Source: Rhodanobacteraceae bacterium
Lineage (GTDB): Bacteria; Pseudomonadota; Gammaproteobacteria; Xanthomonadales; Rhodanobacteraceae
Assembly (NCBI GenBank): GCA_030123585.1
Contig: CP126120.1
Location: forward strand, 3,039,001-3,103,000
Direction of reading: 5' to 3'
Length of the DNA stretch: 64,000 nt
The translations under genes and the position numbers were made by a program. The notes below the pieces were generated by a model. It worked only from the letters and a program-made list of their open reading frames with translations, ran no database searches and was not told where the DNA came from. This document shows positions 54,955 through 63,984 of the stretch, one piece after another; the stretch's first letter is position 1; every line of letters starts with the position of its first letter.

Positions 54955-55407
54955 TGGCGTTTTGTTTTTGCGTGATCGCTGAAACTTCGGTTTGGGTGTG
55001 CGCCAGCCGCTCGGCATCGTGCCCACGAGGGTCGGCTCATCCAATTTGCAGCGGCGCGTTTTCGGATCGTTGCACGCATCGATGCGTTGCCAGCCTAGCG
55101 CGTACAGGCTCGGGCCGATGCCCAAGCCGCCTTGCTTGGTCTTGACCAGGAACCCGTAGTGCTCCGCCTCGCGGATGTTCGCAACAAGCGTTTCAGGTGC
55201 TTCCCAGCCCAGCGGACCCATGACCGTGATGGACGCGGTCAAGTCGCCATTGTTGAAGCCGGAATACTGCACGGCCATATCTGCCAGTAACGCACGGCAC
55301 GGCTTCGATGCTTGCGCCCAGTTCGGCGAGTGAATCACTTCCGCCGGGATCAGCGCGAAGCGCTTGCCGCGCTCACGGCGCCCGGTCATTCGTGCTCGGT
55401 CACGCAT
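54862..55407 (-). CDS. Replication- or DNA-binding-type phage-island protein
   Basis: A 181-residue protein (MRDRARMTGRRERGKRFALI, IHSPNWAQASKPCRALLADM, ITVMGPLGWEAPETLVANIR, EAEHYGFLVKTKQGG). The middle looks like a winged helix-turn-helix, as found in small replication initiators of phages and plasmids. The last 30 residues contain ATSNVA twice because the coding sequence runs through the palindrome array. Function is inferred from build and from the repeats at its end. Confidence 0.55.
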   Translation of the reverse strand: MRDRARMTGRRERGKRFALIPAEVIHSPNWAQASKPCRALLADMAVQYSGFNNGDLTASITVMGPLGWEAPETLVANIREAEHYGFLVKTKQGGLGIGPSLYALGWQRIDACNDPKTRRCKLDEPTLVGTMPSGWRTPKPKFQRSRKNKTPLRHTYQAATSNVAGRVRAATSNVAAKADFR

Positions 55408-55585
55408 GGTTGTCTCCCTGCCTTAGCTCCACCATCAGCGCCGACAGTCCGCGCAGAATTGCGTCGGCGTTCGCCATGTCGTGGTGTCGGAATTGACCTA
55501 CGGCCCAATCCTTCGCCATTGCCGCCAGCCGATCAGCGGCCGCGGCGAAGTCGGCGACGATTTCCGATGCTTGGCGCGGGGTCAT
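55400..55585 (-). CDS. Small helical phage-island protein
   Basis: A 61-residue protein (MTPRQASEIVADFAAAADRL, AAMAKDWAVGQFRHHDMANA). Start overlaps the stop of the AlpA-like gene as ATGA and its end overlaps the next gene by 8 bp, so the three are co-translated. Unknown function. Confidence 0.5.
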   Translation of the reverse strand: MTPRQASEIVADFAAAADRLAAMAKDWAVGQFRHHDMANADAILRGLSALMVELRQGDNHA

Positions 55586-55797
55586 GCCGCGCGCGCCTTC
55601 CCGCGCTCGGCAAGACGTTCCGGCAGAGTGCGCAGCGAGTCCAGGCGGACGTAGCGGCGCCGGCCGATGGTGAAGGTGTCAAGGTCGCCGCTGGCGGCCA
55701 GCTCGAATGCAACGGTGCGGGAAATGCCGTAGTCGCGGCAGGTTTCGACCAGCGGCGCGAACGCGCGGCGGTCAGGCTCAAGATCAGGTGCGTGCAT
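55582..55797 (-). CDS. AlpA/excisionase-like DNA-binding protein
   Basis: A 71-residue protein with a MerR-like helix-turn-helix plus wing: CRDYGISRTVAFELAASGDL, DTFTIGRRRYVRLDSLRTLP. This is the pattern of AlpA and excisionase proteins (site, residue type, then GRR-YV wing). It would control integrase or direct excision of the island. It is the first gene of a small operon with the two genes that follow. Confidence 0.7.
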   Translation of the reverse strand: MHAPDLEPDRRAFAPLVETCRDYGISRTVAFELAASGDLDTFTIGRRRYVRLDSLRTLPERLAERGKARAA

Positions 55798-55888
55798 GTT
55801 TGGCTCCGGTTGCGTCCGCGCGGGATTGCGCGGTATCGGAGCCTATTGAATAGCGCGAACTATCTAAGTAACAGGAAAAATTCCCACA

Positions 55889-56512
55889 TTATTTTTCCCG
55901 CTTTGCCCTTTCTCTCGTGCCTTTAGTGCGAAACATTCGCAGGATGCTCTCGGGCTCAGGTTTGCCGCCCCAGACTTCTGAAATGATTTCAGCTGCTTGC
56001 GTTCTCGTGAGCCCATCTTGAATGTATTTTTCGAAGTTCCAACGCATGACCATGCGCTGAAATTTTGCATTCTGGCGCTTCGCATAGTTCCCAGACTTTT
56101 GCACGGTCTTGCCTAGAAATGCCTGTTCCAAACTTGTGCGGCCGCCGGCCGATTCATACGTCTCCCAGCAGTCATGCAATGCGAACAATAGTTCAGGCGG
56201 TGGGTAGAACCCCATGTCGACGAAGTAAAACAGCGCCGAAAGTGGGGATGAGGACACGCGCTGCAAGTCTGCCCCGCGTTCCACGATGCACTTTCCATTG
56301 ACCTCATAAAGAGGTTGCAGCTCGTCCCACGCTTCATTCATTCCAGCCAAGACCGGGTAGTCACTAGCGCGATCGGCTTCAAGAAAGGCATACCAATCGG
56401 CTACTTGTTTCCATTGCTCGGCAAGCGAAAACGGCCGCGGAGTTCCATCGGGCCCAATCCGCGTCATCCGCACCGTCGCTGGGTGTCGGGGCTTAATTTC
56501 ATTTCCCATCAC
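55889..56512 (-). CDS. Phage-island protein of unknown function
   Basis: A 207-residue protein starting MMGNEIKPRHPATVRMTRIG. It includes an aromatic stretch FYFVDMGFYPPPELLFALHD and a basic end with KYIQDGLTRTQAAEIISEVW resembling a helix-turn-helix, then FRTKGTRERAKREK. It may be a regulator. No family recognised. GC content is lower here than in the surrounding genes. Confidence 0.55.
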   Translation of the reverse strand: MMGNEIKPRHPATVRMTRIGPDGTPRPFSLAEQWKQVADWYAFLEADRASDYPVLAGMNEAWDELQPLYEVNGKCIVERGADLQRVSSSPLSALFYFVDMGFYPPPELLFALHDCWETYESAGGRTSLEQAFLGKTVQKSGNYAKRQNAKFQRMVMRWNFEKYIQDGLTRTQAAEIISEVWGGKPEPESILRMFRTKGTRERAKREK

Positions 56513-56598
56513 GCACCGTTCTTGCCCCTCAAAGATGCCACGGCAGCGCGTAGGGTTCCGCGCGTTCGGCCGGCCGGCCTAGCCGTGGCAGGCAAAGA

Positions 56599-56787
56599 TC
56601 ACGCTGGATAGCGGATTCCGGCATCTTCCTCGATCCGCGAAATACGGATCATTTCCGCATACGCTTGCAGACGTGCGAGGCGATCCGGATCGAGCGTCGT
56701 CGCTGGCATGGGTTCTGGCAGAGCATCGGGTTGCTTGCGGTCTGCGCGCTGCTGCGCCGATGGGAATCGAATGATTGTTGCGCTCAT
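56599..56787 (-). CDS. Small phage-island protein
   Basis: A 62-residue protein, MSATIIRFPSAQQRADRKQP ... RISRIEEDAGIRYPA. The opening resembles many short phage proteins that start with a IIRFP segment. Unknown function. Confidence 0.45.
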   Translation of the reverse strand: MSATIIRFPSAQQRADRKQPDALPEPMPATTLDPDRLARLQAYAEMIRISRIEEDAGIRYPA

Positions 56788-56809
56788 AGTAGCCCCCGGT
56801 CCAAGTGTG

Positions 56810-57061
56810 TTATGTATGCGCCGTTGTCGGTGCGATCTGCTCTGCCTTTAACCGCAGGCTGCTTGCGCATGCTGTGAGCGACTCCGCGCCATCGTCCGTC
56901 AGATAATGTGCCGCCCGGATCAATTCATCCGCGCGCGGGCCTTTTTTTGCGCACGCCAGAATTGCGCCTACCTGGCGCATGCGATCCGCCCAGATTTCCA
57001 TCTCCTCGGCAGCACTCCGGAGTTCAACGGGCAGGGGATTGGTTACACTTTGGATTGCCAT
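56810..57061 (-). CDS. Small phage-island protein
   Basis: An 83-residue protein starting at ATG 57061 (MAIQSVTNPLPVELRSAAEE, IWADRMRQVGAILACAKKGP). Mostly helical. It is the first gene after the integrase. Unknown function. Confidence 0.5.
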   Translation of the reverse strand: MAIQSVTNPLPVELRSAAEEMEIWADRMRQVGAILACAKKGPRADELIRAAHYLTDDGAESLTACASSLRLKAEQIAPTTAHT

Positions 57062-57134
57062 GATCTCGACTCCTATGGTCGGGGTTGTGGAAGGTTCCCG
57101 GCGTGCGACCAACGCGCCGGGAGCCGCTTGAAAC

Positions 57135-58367
57135 TTATCCGGCCTTGCGCTTGATCGGGACGACGTTGCTGCCGGTGCGGATCGCGTCCAGGTGATCGGC
57201 CCACTGTTGCAGCATCTTCCGGCGCGGTTCCAGATAGACCGCCTTGTTGTACGTGCCCCTGATCTTGTCGGGGTCGCCGTGCGACAACTGGCGCTCAATC
57301 CAGTCCTCTTTGTAACCCTTTTCGTTCATCGCGGTCGAAAACAGGTGGCGAAACCCGTGCCCGGTCTGACGCCCCTTGAAACCCATGCGCGCGAGCGCGA
57401 TGTTGATCGCCGCATCGCTCATGGGCCGCTGCGGATCGGCGCGGTTGATGAAGACATGCTCGAATGTGCCGGTGAGCTTGTGCAGTTCGCGCAGCATCGT
57501 CACGGCTTGGTGCGGCAGTGGCGTCAAGTGCCGGTAGCCGAGCTTCATGCCTTCGCGGCCCTGATCGATCGTCCACAGTGCATCGTCAAGATCAAGCTCG
57601 GACCATTTGAGCGTGCGGGTGACGCCGGGCCGGTTGGCCGTCCACAGTGCGAGCCTGATCGCGCCCACGGTCACGGGTGAGCCGGAATAGGCGTCCAACG
57701 CCTTCAGCAGTTCGGGGAGTTCGTCGACGTCGATATGCGCGTAATTGCGCGTTGCCGGTACGGGCGCGGCAATGGCGTTCAGGGTCTCGGCGGGATTGTC
57801 TTTCGTCCAGCCGCGCGCGATCGCGTACTTAAAGATGGCTTTCAGCCATTGGCGGCACTTCTTGGCGACATTGAAGGCGCGGCGCTTCTCTATCCGCTCG
57901 ATCACTTGCCCGAGTTCGTCCGGCGTGAGCATGGACAGCGGACGCTTGGACAGCGGCGGCAGCAGATCCTTGTCGAGATATTGGCGCGCCTTGTCGGCGG
58001 TCGCCTTGGACCAGCGCGGCAGGTTGAACGTGTACCAAGCCTCGGCAGCGGCGCCGAAACTGTTCTGCACCACGCGGCGCAGTTCCGCCTTCTGATCGCG
58101 GCGGTGCTGCATGGGGTCGACGCCATCACGAAGCAACGCGCGCGCCTTGGTGGACCGCGCGAATGCCTCGGCCAGCGGAACGGTGGGGTAATACCCAAAA
58201 CTGATCGTGCGTTCGTTGCCGCCGTAGCGATAGCGAAGCTGCCAGTAACCCCGTGCCTGCGGCGTGGCGACCAGGCGCAAGTTATCGCCGCACGAGAGAT
58301 AGACGGCCTTGCCGCCTTGCACCGCGTGCCGGATGGCTGCTTGTACCGCCTTGTCCGTTGCCTTCAT
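57135..58367 (-). CDS. Tyrosine recombinase (P4-type integrase)
   Basis: A 410-residue integrase (419 from 58394). N-terminal arm-binding domain (GNERTISFGYYPTVPLAEAF), core-binding domain (about 110-190), and catalytic domain with Arg in NRPGVTRTLKWSELDL, HGFRHLFSTAMNEKG supplying His and Arg, LSHGDPDKIRGTYNKA supplying the second His and the tyrosine, and the final ADHL helix. It lies directly beside tRNA-Leu, the usual arrangement for this family, and transcribes away from the tRNA's 5' side. Confidence 0.95.
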   Translation of the reverse strand: MKATDKAVQAAIRHAVQGGKAVYLSCGDNLRLVATPQARGYWQLRYRYGGNERTISFGYYPTVPLAEAFARSTKARALLRDGVDPMQHRRDQKAELRRVVQNSFGAAAEAWYTFNLPRWSKATADKARQYLDKDLLPPLSKRPLSMLTPDELGQVIERIEKRRAFNVAKKCRQWLKAIFKYAIARGWTKDNPAETLNAIAAPVPATRNYAHIDVDELPELLKALDAYSGSPVTVGAIRLALWTANRPGVTRTLKWSELDLDDALWTIDQGREGMKLGYRHLTPLPHQAVTMLRELHKLTGTFEHVFINRADPQRPMSDAAINIALARMGFKGRQTGHGFRHLFSTAMNEKGYKEDWIERQLSHGDPDKIRGTYNKAVYLEPRRKMLQQWADHLDAIRTGSNVVPIKRKAG

Positions 58368-58470
58368 GGCTCGCCGCCAGTTCGGAAAACTCACTTACCC
58401 GTCACCTTACCCTAAAAAGGAGGCGGCTGCAAGCGAACCGGCGCGGACGGTTCCGAACGCTATAGGCAAT

Positions 58471-58497
58471 AAAAAACCCGCGTCTGGCGCGGGTTTC
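58471..58497 (-). terminator. Terminator downstream of tRNA-Leu
   Basis: AAACCCGCG/CGCGGGTTT stem with loop TCTGG and a minus-strand T-run. It lies 55 bp beyond the tRNA 3' end. The left end of the island carries the same stem with another loop. Confidence 0.85.
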
Positions 58498-58551
58498 AGG
58501 GGATTCACTGGACTTGTGCGAACTTTGCCGAACGGTCTTGAACAATGCCGA

Positions 58552-58636
<85 letters not shown>

Positions 58637-58677
58637 AGGTGTCCGGTTCGCGGCGCCGAGGCGTCAGCGAGCCGCGT

Positions 58678-58707
58678 ACGATAGCCGCCCCGCGCCCCGG
58701 CTGTCAA
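58678..58707 (-). promoter_or_regulatory. Promoter of tRNA-Leu
   Basis: On the minus strand TTGACA (58702-58707) and TATCGT (58678-58683) are 18 bp apart, about 42 bp before the tRNA 5' end, with a GC-rich discriminator typical for stable RNA genes. Confidence 0.7.
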
Positions 58708-58835
58708 CGCAAGGCATGTGCGGGAAACGCCTGATGCGAGTATCGTGGTGGAATCTTGGCTCGGTCCGGCCGGTGGTGCGAGGACGTGCACGCCAGTCCC
58801 GATCCGGGTCGTGCGCAACGCGACGGAGGCAGACG

Positions 58836-59459
58836 ATGAACAGGCAATTCGTGGGCATGTGGGCGGCGGGTGCGCTGGCGGCGCTGGTTGCGCTTCCCGG
58901 GTTAGCGGCAGGTGAAGCGAAGGCGTTGGATCCCGGCGCCGCGGCGCCCGATTTCACCGCGACGGCCAGCCTCGCGGGCAAGGATTTCACCTTCTCGCTG
59001 AAGCAGGCGCTGGCGAAGGGACCGGTGGTGGTCTATTTCTATCCGGCGGCCTACACCGGCGGCTGCGATCTCGAAGCGCACACCTTCGCGACCGAGGCGG
59101 ATGCGTTCGCCAAGGCCGGCGCGACCATCATCGGCGTGTCGGCGGATTCGATCGCGCGGCTCAACCAGTTTTCGGCCGACCCGAAGTATTGCGCCGGCAA
59201 GTTCGCGGTCGCGTCCGATCCCGCGGGCAGGATCGCGGCCACGTACGGCTTGACGATGATGCCGCCACAGAAGGGCGTGACCGACGTGCGCGGGAAACCG
59301 GTCACCCACGGGTTCCTGCCGCGCACCACGTTCGTGCTCGACCGCGAAGGCAGGATCGTCGCGCGGCTGTCGTCCAAGGACGATCACCTGAGTCCCGACC
59401 AGCACGTGCAGCGCTCGCTCGCGATCGTGGAGAAGCTTCAATCCGCCAAGGCGCCCTAG
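58836..59459 (+). CDS. Exported peroxiredoxin, AhpC/TSA-Bcp type
   Basis: A 207-residue protein with signal peptide (MNRQFVGMWAAGALAALVAL, cleavage near AAG/EA). Thioredoxin fold with the peroxidatic site YFYPAAYTGGCDLEAHTF, where Cys follows the conserved Pro-x-Thr spacing, and TTFVLDREGRIVARL. It reduces peroxides in the periplasm. A separate Cys (KYCAGKF) may resolve the disulfide. GACGGAGG lies upstream of ATG 58836. Confidence 0.88.
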   Translation: MNRQFVGMWAAGALAALVALPGLAAGEAKALDPGAAAPDFTATASLAGKDFTFSLKQALAKGPVVVYFYPAAYTGGCDLEAHTFATEADAFAKAGATIIGVSADSIARLNQFSADPKYCAGKFAVASDPAGRIAATYGLTMMPPQKGVTDVRGKPVTHGFLPRTTFVLDREGRIVARLSSKDDHLSPDQHVQRSLAIVEKLQSAKAP

Positions 59460-59481
59460 CAGGGGGCGCGCTGACTTTGAT

Positions 59482-59679
59482 CGTCATCCCGGAATTACTC
59501 GCGCCATCCATGGCGCTCGCGCTACGCGACGCCTTCGGCGTTCGCGTTTGCAATCCTGCAAACGCAGTCGCGCAGCGATATCCGGGATCGGTCAGCTCTG
59601 GGGCGAGCCCACTGATTGGGCGGTAATCAAACCGATTCCGGGTTCCACCGCGGTACAGCCGCGGCGGCCCCGGAATGAC
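59482..59679. repeat. Palindromic repeat family B, copy 3 (expanded or composite)
   Basis: Starts CGTCATCCCGGAATTACTC and ends GGCCCCGGAATGAC, with inner TATCCGGGATCGG and ATTCCGGGTTCC. It is longer than other copies (about 200 bp) because of an extra GC-rich insert containing GCGAACGCCGAAGGCGTCGC-like pairs. It fills most of the gap between the peroxiredoxin gene and rnr. Confidence 0.75.
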
Positions 59680-59744
59680 CACTGAAATCAAACAGTCATT
59701 GAGCACGGCTTGCATTCCGCAGGCCGCTCCGCGACGCTGGCGCC

Positions 59745-62135
59745 ATGCCAAGACGCCAGCGTCCGCCGTCCCGCTCCACGCACGAGCCGCGCGCGGAAAA
59801 GAAGAGTGAGCCGCGCAAGCACGCGGCGCCCGCGCGCCGCGGGCAAGTTGCGGCCAAACCACCTGTGCGCAAGCGCGACAAACCGCACACGCACGGTGGC
59901 TTCGTCGATCCGCACGCCGAACGTGAAGCGCAGCGCTATGCGCATCCCATCCCGAGCCGCGAGGCGATCCTGGCGCTGCTGGCCGAACGCGGCAGCCTGT
60001 TGCGCCCCGGCGAGATCGCAGCCGCGCTGGGCATCGACGACGCGACGCGCCGCGAGGCGCTGGACAAGCGCCTGCGCGCGATGCTGCGCGACGGCCAGTT
60101 GCTGGAAAGCCGTCGCGGCGGCCTCGCGCCGGCCGAGCGAATCGGTCTGATCGCGGGCACCGTGCTCGCGAACGCGGAAGGCTACGGCTTCCTGCGCCCC
60201 GACGAGGGCGGCGACGACTTGTATCTGTCGCCCGCGCAGATGCGCCAGGTGCTGCACGGCGATCGCGTGCTGGCATCGGTGGTCGGCGTCGATCGGCGCG
60301 GCCGCCAGCAGGGCGCGATCCGCGAGGTGCTGGAACGGCGCTCGCCGCGGCTGGTGGGACGCGTGGTCGAGGAACACGGCGTGGTGGTGGTCGATCCCGA
60401 CGACCGCCGCCTGCACCAGGACGTGCTGATTCCGCCCGACGCGCGCGGCGGCGCGCGCGCGGGCCAGATCGTGGTGGCCGAAATCACCGAACCGCCGACG
60501 CCGCAGCGCGGGCCGATCGGGCGTATCGTGTCGGTGCTCGGCGAGCGCCTGCAGCCTTCGCTGATCGTCGAGATGGCGATCGAAAGCCACGGCCTGCCGC
60601 ACGAGTGGCCGGTCGATGTCACGCACGCCGCCGAGGCGGTCGAGCCGCGCGTGACGCAGGCCGAACACGCGGGCCGCGTGGACCTGCGCGCGCTGCCGCT
60701 GGTCACCATCGACGGCGCCGATTCGCGCGACTTCGACGACGCGGTGTACGCCGAGCCCGTGCGCGGCGGCGGTTTCAGGCTGATCGTCGCGATCGCCGAT
60801 GTGTCGCACTACGTGCAGCCGGAAACCGCGCTGGACGACGAGGCCTACGAACGCGGCACCTCGGTGTATTTCCCGGGCTTCGTGGTGCCGATGCTGCCTG
60901 AGACGCTGTCGAACGGCATTTGTTCGCTCAACCCCGAGGTCGACCGCCTGTGCATGGCCTGCGACATGCGGGTGAGCGCAGCGGGCGAGGTCACGCGGGC
61001 GAAGTTCTATCCGGCGGTGATGCGCTCGCATGCGCGGCTGACCTATGACGCGGTCTGGCAGGTCATCGGCGAGCGCGATGCCGAAATGCGCCGATCGCTC
61101 GGCAAGCTGCTGCCGCACATCGATCACCTGCACGCGCTGTACCAGGCCCTCGACGGCGCGCGCAAACGGCGCGGCACCATCGAATTCGAGACCGGCGAGG
61201 TCGAGTACCGGCTGGACGACAAGGGTGACGTGGTTTCGCTGGGCGCGCACGAGCGCAACGACGCGCACAAGCTGATCGAGGAATGCATGATCGCGGCCAA
61301 CGTGCAGGCGGCGATGTTCCTCGCGAAGAAGAAGATCCCCGCGCCGTTCCGGGTGCACGCGCCGCCGCCCGCGGACAAGTACGAGGACCTGCTGGCGTTC
61401 CTGCGCGAATACAAGTTGAAGCTGCCGCCGCTCACCGAAGTGAAGCCGCGCGATTTCGCGGCGCTGCTGGCGCGCGTGGCCGAACGTGCGGACGCCGAGC
61501 TGTTCCGCAGCGTGTTGCTGCGTTCGCAGAGCCTGGCCAGTTACCAGTCCGCCAACCACGGGCATTTCGGTTTGGCGCTGGATGCCTACGCGCATTTCAC
61601 TTCGCCGATCCGGCGTTATCCGGATTTGCTGGTGCATCGTGCGATCCGTTACGCGCTGGCGGGCGGCAAGCCGGCCGCGTATCTCTACACCGAAAGCAAG
61701 ATGGCGACGATGGCGGCGCATTGTTCGCGCACCGAACGGCGCGCCGAGGACGCCGAGCGCGACGTGGACGAGCGCTACAAGTGCGCGTGGATGGAGCAGC
61801 ACGTCGGCAGCGAATTCGACGGCATCGTCACCGGCGTCACCTCGTTCGGCCTGTTCGTGGAGTTGACCGAATCGAAAGTGTCGGGGCTGGTGCACATCAC
61901 CCAGCTGCGCAACGACTACTACCAGTTCGATGCGCGCCGCCACGAACTGCGCGGCGAGCGCACCGGACAGGTATTCCGGCTGGGCGACGCGGTGCGCGTG
62001 CAGGTGCTGCGCGCCAGCATGGAGGATCGCAAGATCGATTTCAGGATGGTGCGGGATTCAGAGACGGCCCACCCTCGCTTGCGTGGGAAACCGCCATCCG
62101 TAGCCAAGAGTTCCGTGGCGCCGAAGCGCAAGTGA
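59745..62135 (+). CDS. rnr: Ribonuclease R
   Basis: A 796-residue 3'-5' exoribonuclease that digests structured RNA. A basic N-terminus (MPRRQRPPSRSTHEPRAEKK) leads to a winged helix (SREAILALLAERGSLLRPGE), two cold-shock domains (about 150-280), the RNB domain with active-site aspartates in DGADSRDFDDAVYAEP, and a C-terminal S1 domain (SEFDGIVTGVTSFGLFVELT, VSGLVHITQLRNDYYQFD). The C-terminal tail is short and basic. In E. coli it is close to purA; here it is displaced by 37 kb. Confidence 0.96.
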   Translation: MPRRQRPPSRSTHEPRAEKKSEPRKHAAPARRGQVAAKPPVRKRDKPHTHGGFVDPHAEREAQRYAHPIPSREAILALLAERGSLLRPGEIAAALGIDDATRREALDKRLRAMLRDGQLLESRRGGLAPAERIGLIAGTVLANAEGYGFLRPDEGGDDLYLSPAQMRQVLHGDRVLASVVGVDRRGRQQGAIREVLERRSPRLVGRVVEEHGVVVVDPDDRRLHQDVLIPPDARGGARAGQIVVAEITEPPTPQRGPIGRIVSVLGERLQPSLIVEMAIESHGLPHEWPVDVTHAAEAVEPRVTQAEHAGRVDLRALPLVTIDGADSRDFDDAVYAEPVRGGGFRLIVAIADVSHYVQPETALDDEAYERGTSVYFPGFVVPMLPETLSNGICSLNPEVDRLCMACDMRVSAAGEVTRAKFYPAVMRSHARLTYDAVWQVIGERDAEMRRSLGKLLPHIDHLHALYQALDGARKRRGTIEFETGEVEYRLDDKGDVVSLGAHERNDAHKLIEECMIAANVQAAMFLAKKKIPAPFRVHAPPPADKYEDLLAFLREYKLKLPPLTEVKPRDFAALLARVAERADAELFRSVLLRSQSLASYQSANHGHFGLALDAYAHFTSPIRRYPDLLVHRAIRYALAGGKPAAYLYTESKMATMAAHCSRTERRAEDAERDVDERYKCAWMEQHVGSEFDGIVTGVTSFGLFVELTESKVSGLVHITQLRNDYYQFDARRHELRGERTGQVFRLGDAVRVQVLRASMEDRKIDFRMVRDSETAHPRLRGKPPSVAKSSVAPKRK

Positions 62136-62156
62136 AACGGGCAACACGACACACTT

Positions 62157-62294
62157 CGTCATTCCGGGGCTGCCCGCGCCTTGTGCGGGCAGAACCCGGA
62201 ATCGGTATCGCGGCCTGTACCGATCTTCAAACCGATTCCGGATTCGGGCCCCGGATCAAGTCCGGGGCAGGCTCTGCGGCCCGCTCCGGAATGA
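62157..62294. repeat. Palindromic repeat family B, copy 4
   Basis: Starts CGTCATTCCGGGGCTGCCC and ends GCTCCGGAATGAC, with inner AACCCGGAATCGGT and ACCGATTCCGGATT, and GCCCCGGATC/GATCCGGGGC-like pairs. It occupies the rnr-rlmB gap; the remaining bases to 62435 show no gene. Confidence 0.8.
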
Positions 62295-62435
62295 CCAGCA
62301 TGATGAGAGCGGGGCACCCGAATAACGATGCTGATTTGGCTGAGGCCCGAGGCTAATCGGGAAGGCAGATTCCGGGTCGGCCCGGACTGACGAAATAGAA
62401 TTGGGCTGCGTTGTTCAAGAGCGAGCACCATCCGA

Positions 62436-63173
62436 ATGAGCGAATCCTGGATCGTCGGCATCAATCCGGTCGAAGGCGCGCTGGCCAACGACCCGTCGCG
62501 CGTGCGCGAGATCCTGGTCGAGCAGGGCGCGCATAACCCACGCATCACTGCACTGGTCGACGAAGCCAAGCGGCTCGGCGTGCGCGTGCACTCACGTCCG
62601 CGCGCGATGCTGGACAAGGTTTCCGGCCACGCACGGCACCAGGGCATCGCCGCGAACTACGAAGTGCCGGCAGCGAAGTCCGAACACGATTTGGCGGATT
62701 TGCTGGATGCCGGCGACGCGTTGTTCCTGGTGCTGGACGGCGTCACCGATCCGCACAACCTCGGCGCCTGCCTGCGCAGCGCGGCGGCGGCCGGCGCCAC
62801 CGCGGTGATCGTGCCGAAGGATCGCGCGGTCGGCATCACGCCGGTGGTGCGGCGCGCCTCGGCGGGCGCGGTCGATCGCGTGCCGTTGATCGAAGTGACC
62901 AACCTTGCACGCACGCTGCGCGACATGAAGGACGCCGGCGTTTGGCTGACGGGTCTCGCCGGCGAGGTGGAGGCGTCGCTCTACGATGTCGATCTCAAGG
63001 GCAAGGTCGCGCTGGTGATGGGCGGCGAAGGCGAGGGCATGCGGCGCCTCACGCGCGAGGCCTGCGACCACCTGGCGCGCATCCCGATGCCGGGTTCGAT
63101 GGAAAGCCTGAACGTTTCGGTGGCGACGGGTGTTGCGCTGTTCGAGGCGGTACGGCAAAGGAGCAACGCATGA
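62436..63173 (+). CDS. rlmB: 23S rRNA (guanosine-2251-2'-O)-methyltransferase
   Basis: A 245-residue SpoU-family enzyme methylating G2251 of 23S rRNA with S-adenosylmethionine. Motif 1 NLGACLRSAAAAGATAVIVP, motif 2 GGEGEGMRRLTREACDHLARIP and motif 3 GSMESLNVSVATGVALFEAV form the trefoil-knot fold. The N-terminal substrate-binding domain (SWIVGINPVEGALANDPSRV) is complete. It follows rnr as in E. coli and overlaps the next gene as ATGA. Confidence 0.95.
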   Translation: MSESWIVGINPVEGALANDPSRVREILVEQGAHNPRITALVDEAKRLGVRVHSRPRAMLDKVSGHARHQGIAANYEVPAAKSEHDLADLLDAGDALFLVLDGVTDPHNLGACLRSAAAAGATAVIVPKDRAVGITPVVRRASAGAVDRVPLIEVTNLARTLRDMKDAGVWLTGLAGEVEASLYDVDLKGKVALVMGGEGEGMRRLTREACDHLARIPMPGSMESLNVSVATGVALFEAVRQRSNA

Positions 63174-63436
63174 ACATCGGCATCACCATCGACTGGACGG
63201 TCATCGTCGGGCTGCTCGGGATGATCGTCACGCTGCTCGCGTATTTCCTGCTGCAGGCGCAGAAACTGCACGGCAATGGCCTGATCTACCAGTTGATGAA
63301 CGCGCTGGGCGCGCTCGGCGTCGCGATTTCCCTGCTGTTCGGCAAGTTCAATCTGCCGGCGTTCCTGCTGGAGGTGGTCTGGCTCGCGATCAGCATCTAC
63401 GGCATCGTGGTGGCAAGACGCATCCGCGTGCAGTAA
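63170..63436 (+). CDS. Small membrane protein (CBU_0592-like)
   Basis: An 88-residue protein with three membrane helices (WTVIVGLLGMIVTLLAYFLL, LIYQLMNALGALGVAISLLF, PAFLLEVVWLAISIYGIVVA). The pattern with a conserved NALGA segment in helix 2 resembles small proteins of the CBU_0592 type. Function is unknown. It overlaps rlmB as ATGA and is probably co-translated. Confidence 0.8.
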   Translation: MNIGITIDWTVIVGLLGMIVTLLAYFLLQAQKLHGNGLIYQLMNALGALGVAISLLFGKFNLPAFLLEVVWLAISIYGIVVARRIRVQ

Positions 63437-63441
63437 CCGCA

Positions 63442-63984
63442 TCAGCGTTTGCTCCGCGCCGGTTTCTTTGCGCCGCCGGGTTTGCGCTTGCGGGCGGCAT
63501 CGCGGCGCTGTTCGCGGAACGCCGAGTTGTACGCCGCGATTTCGCGGCGCAGCGTTTGCGATGCCTTGGGCAGCTTGCCGGCGTCGATGGCCTTTTCCAT
63601 CCGCTGCATCAGATCCCAATCGTGGTAATCGCGATAGGGCTTGAGGTCCAGGTCCTTCGGCACCTTTTTCAAACGCTCGTCGCCGACGCTCTTCACATAC
63701 TTCTGCATGAAACGGTCGTACGCGCGCCACGAAATCCGTTCGGCGCGCACCGCGGCTTCCTCCGCGCGGGTCGCGATCTGGTGCGCGTGCAGGTAGTGCA
63801 GGCCGAGCTGGTCGATCAGCGTTTTTTCGACTTCCTCGTGCATAATCAGGAAACGATCGACGTCGATGGTGCGGCCGCGATACTTGAAGCTGAAGGGCAG
63901 GTGGCGGTCGATGTAGATGGTCTTGCCGTCCATGCTGTAGCCGGCGAGATAGGGAATGTCGTGGCTGCGGTCGAGTTTCTTCAC
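63442..63984 (-). CDS. Protein of unknown function, possibly continuing beyond the window
   Basis: A 180-codon frame from a GTG at 63984 (MKKLDRSHDIPYLAGYSMDG). The frame is still open at the right edge (AILRR upstream), so the start may lie outside. The N-terminal half has KTIYIDRHLPFSFKYRGRTI, DVDRFLIMHEEVEKTLIDQL; HE followed by H in LHYLHAHQIA could bind a metal, but this is not a recognised motif. The end is a Lys/Arg/Ala-rich tail. Similar proteins occur in phage or accessory DNA, but I cannot name the family. Confidence 0.6.
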   Translation of the reverse strand: MKKLDRSHDIPYLAGYSMDGKTIYIDRHLPFSFKYRGRTIDVDRFLIMHEEVEKTLIDQLGLHYLHAHQIATRAEEAAVRAERISWRAYDRFMQKYVKSVGDERLKKVPKDLDLKPYRDYHDWDLMQRMEKAIDAGKLPKASQTLRREIAAYNSAFREQRRDAARKRKPGGAKKPARSKR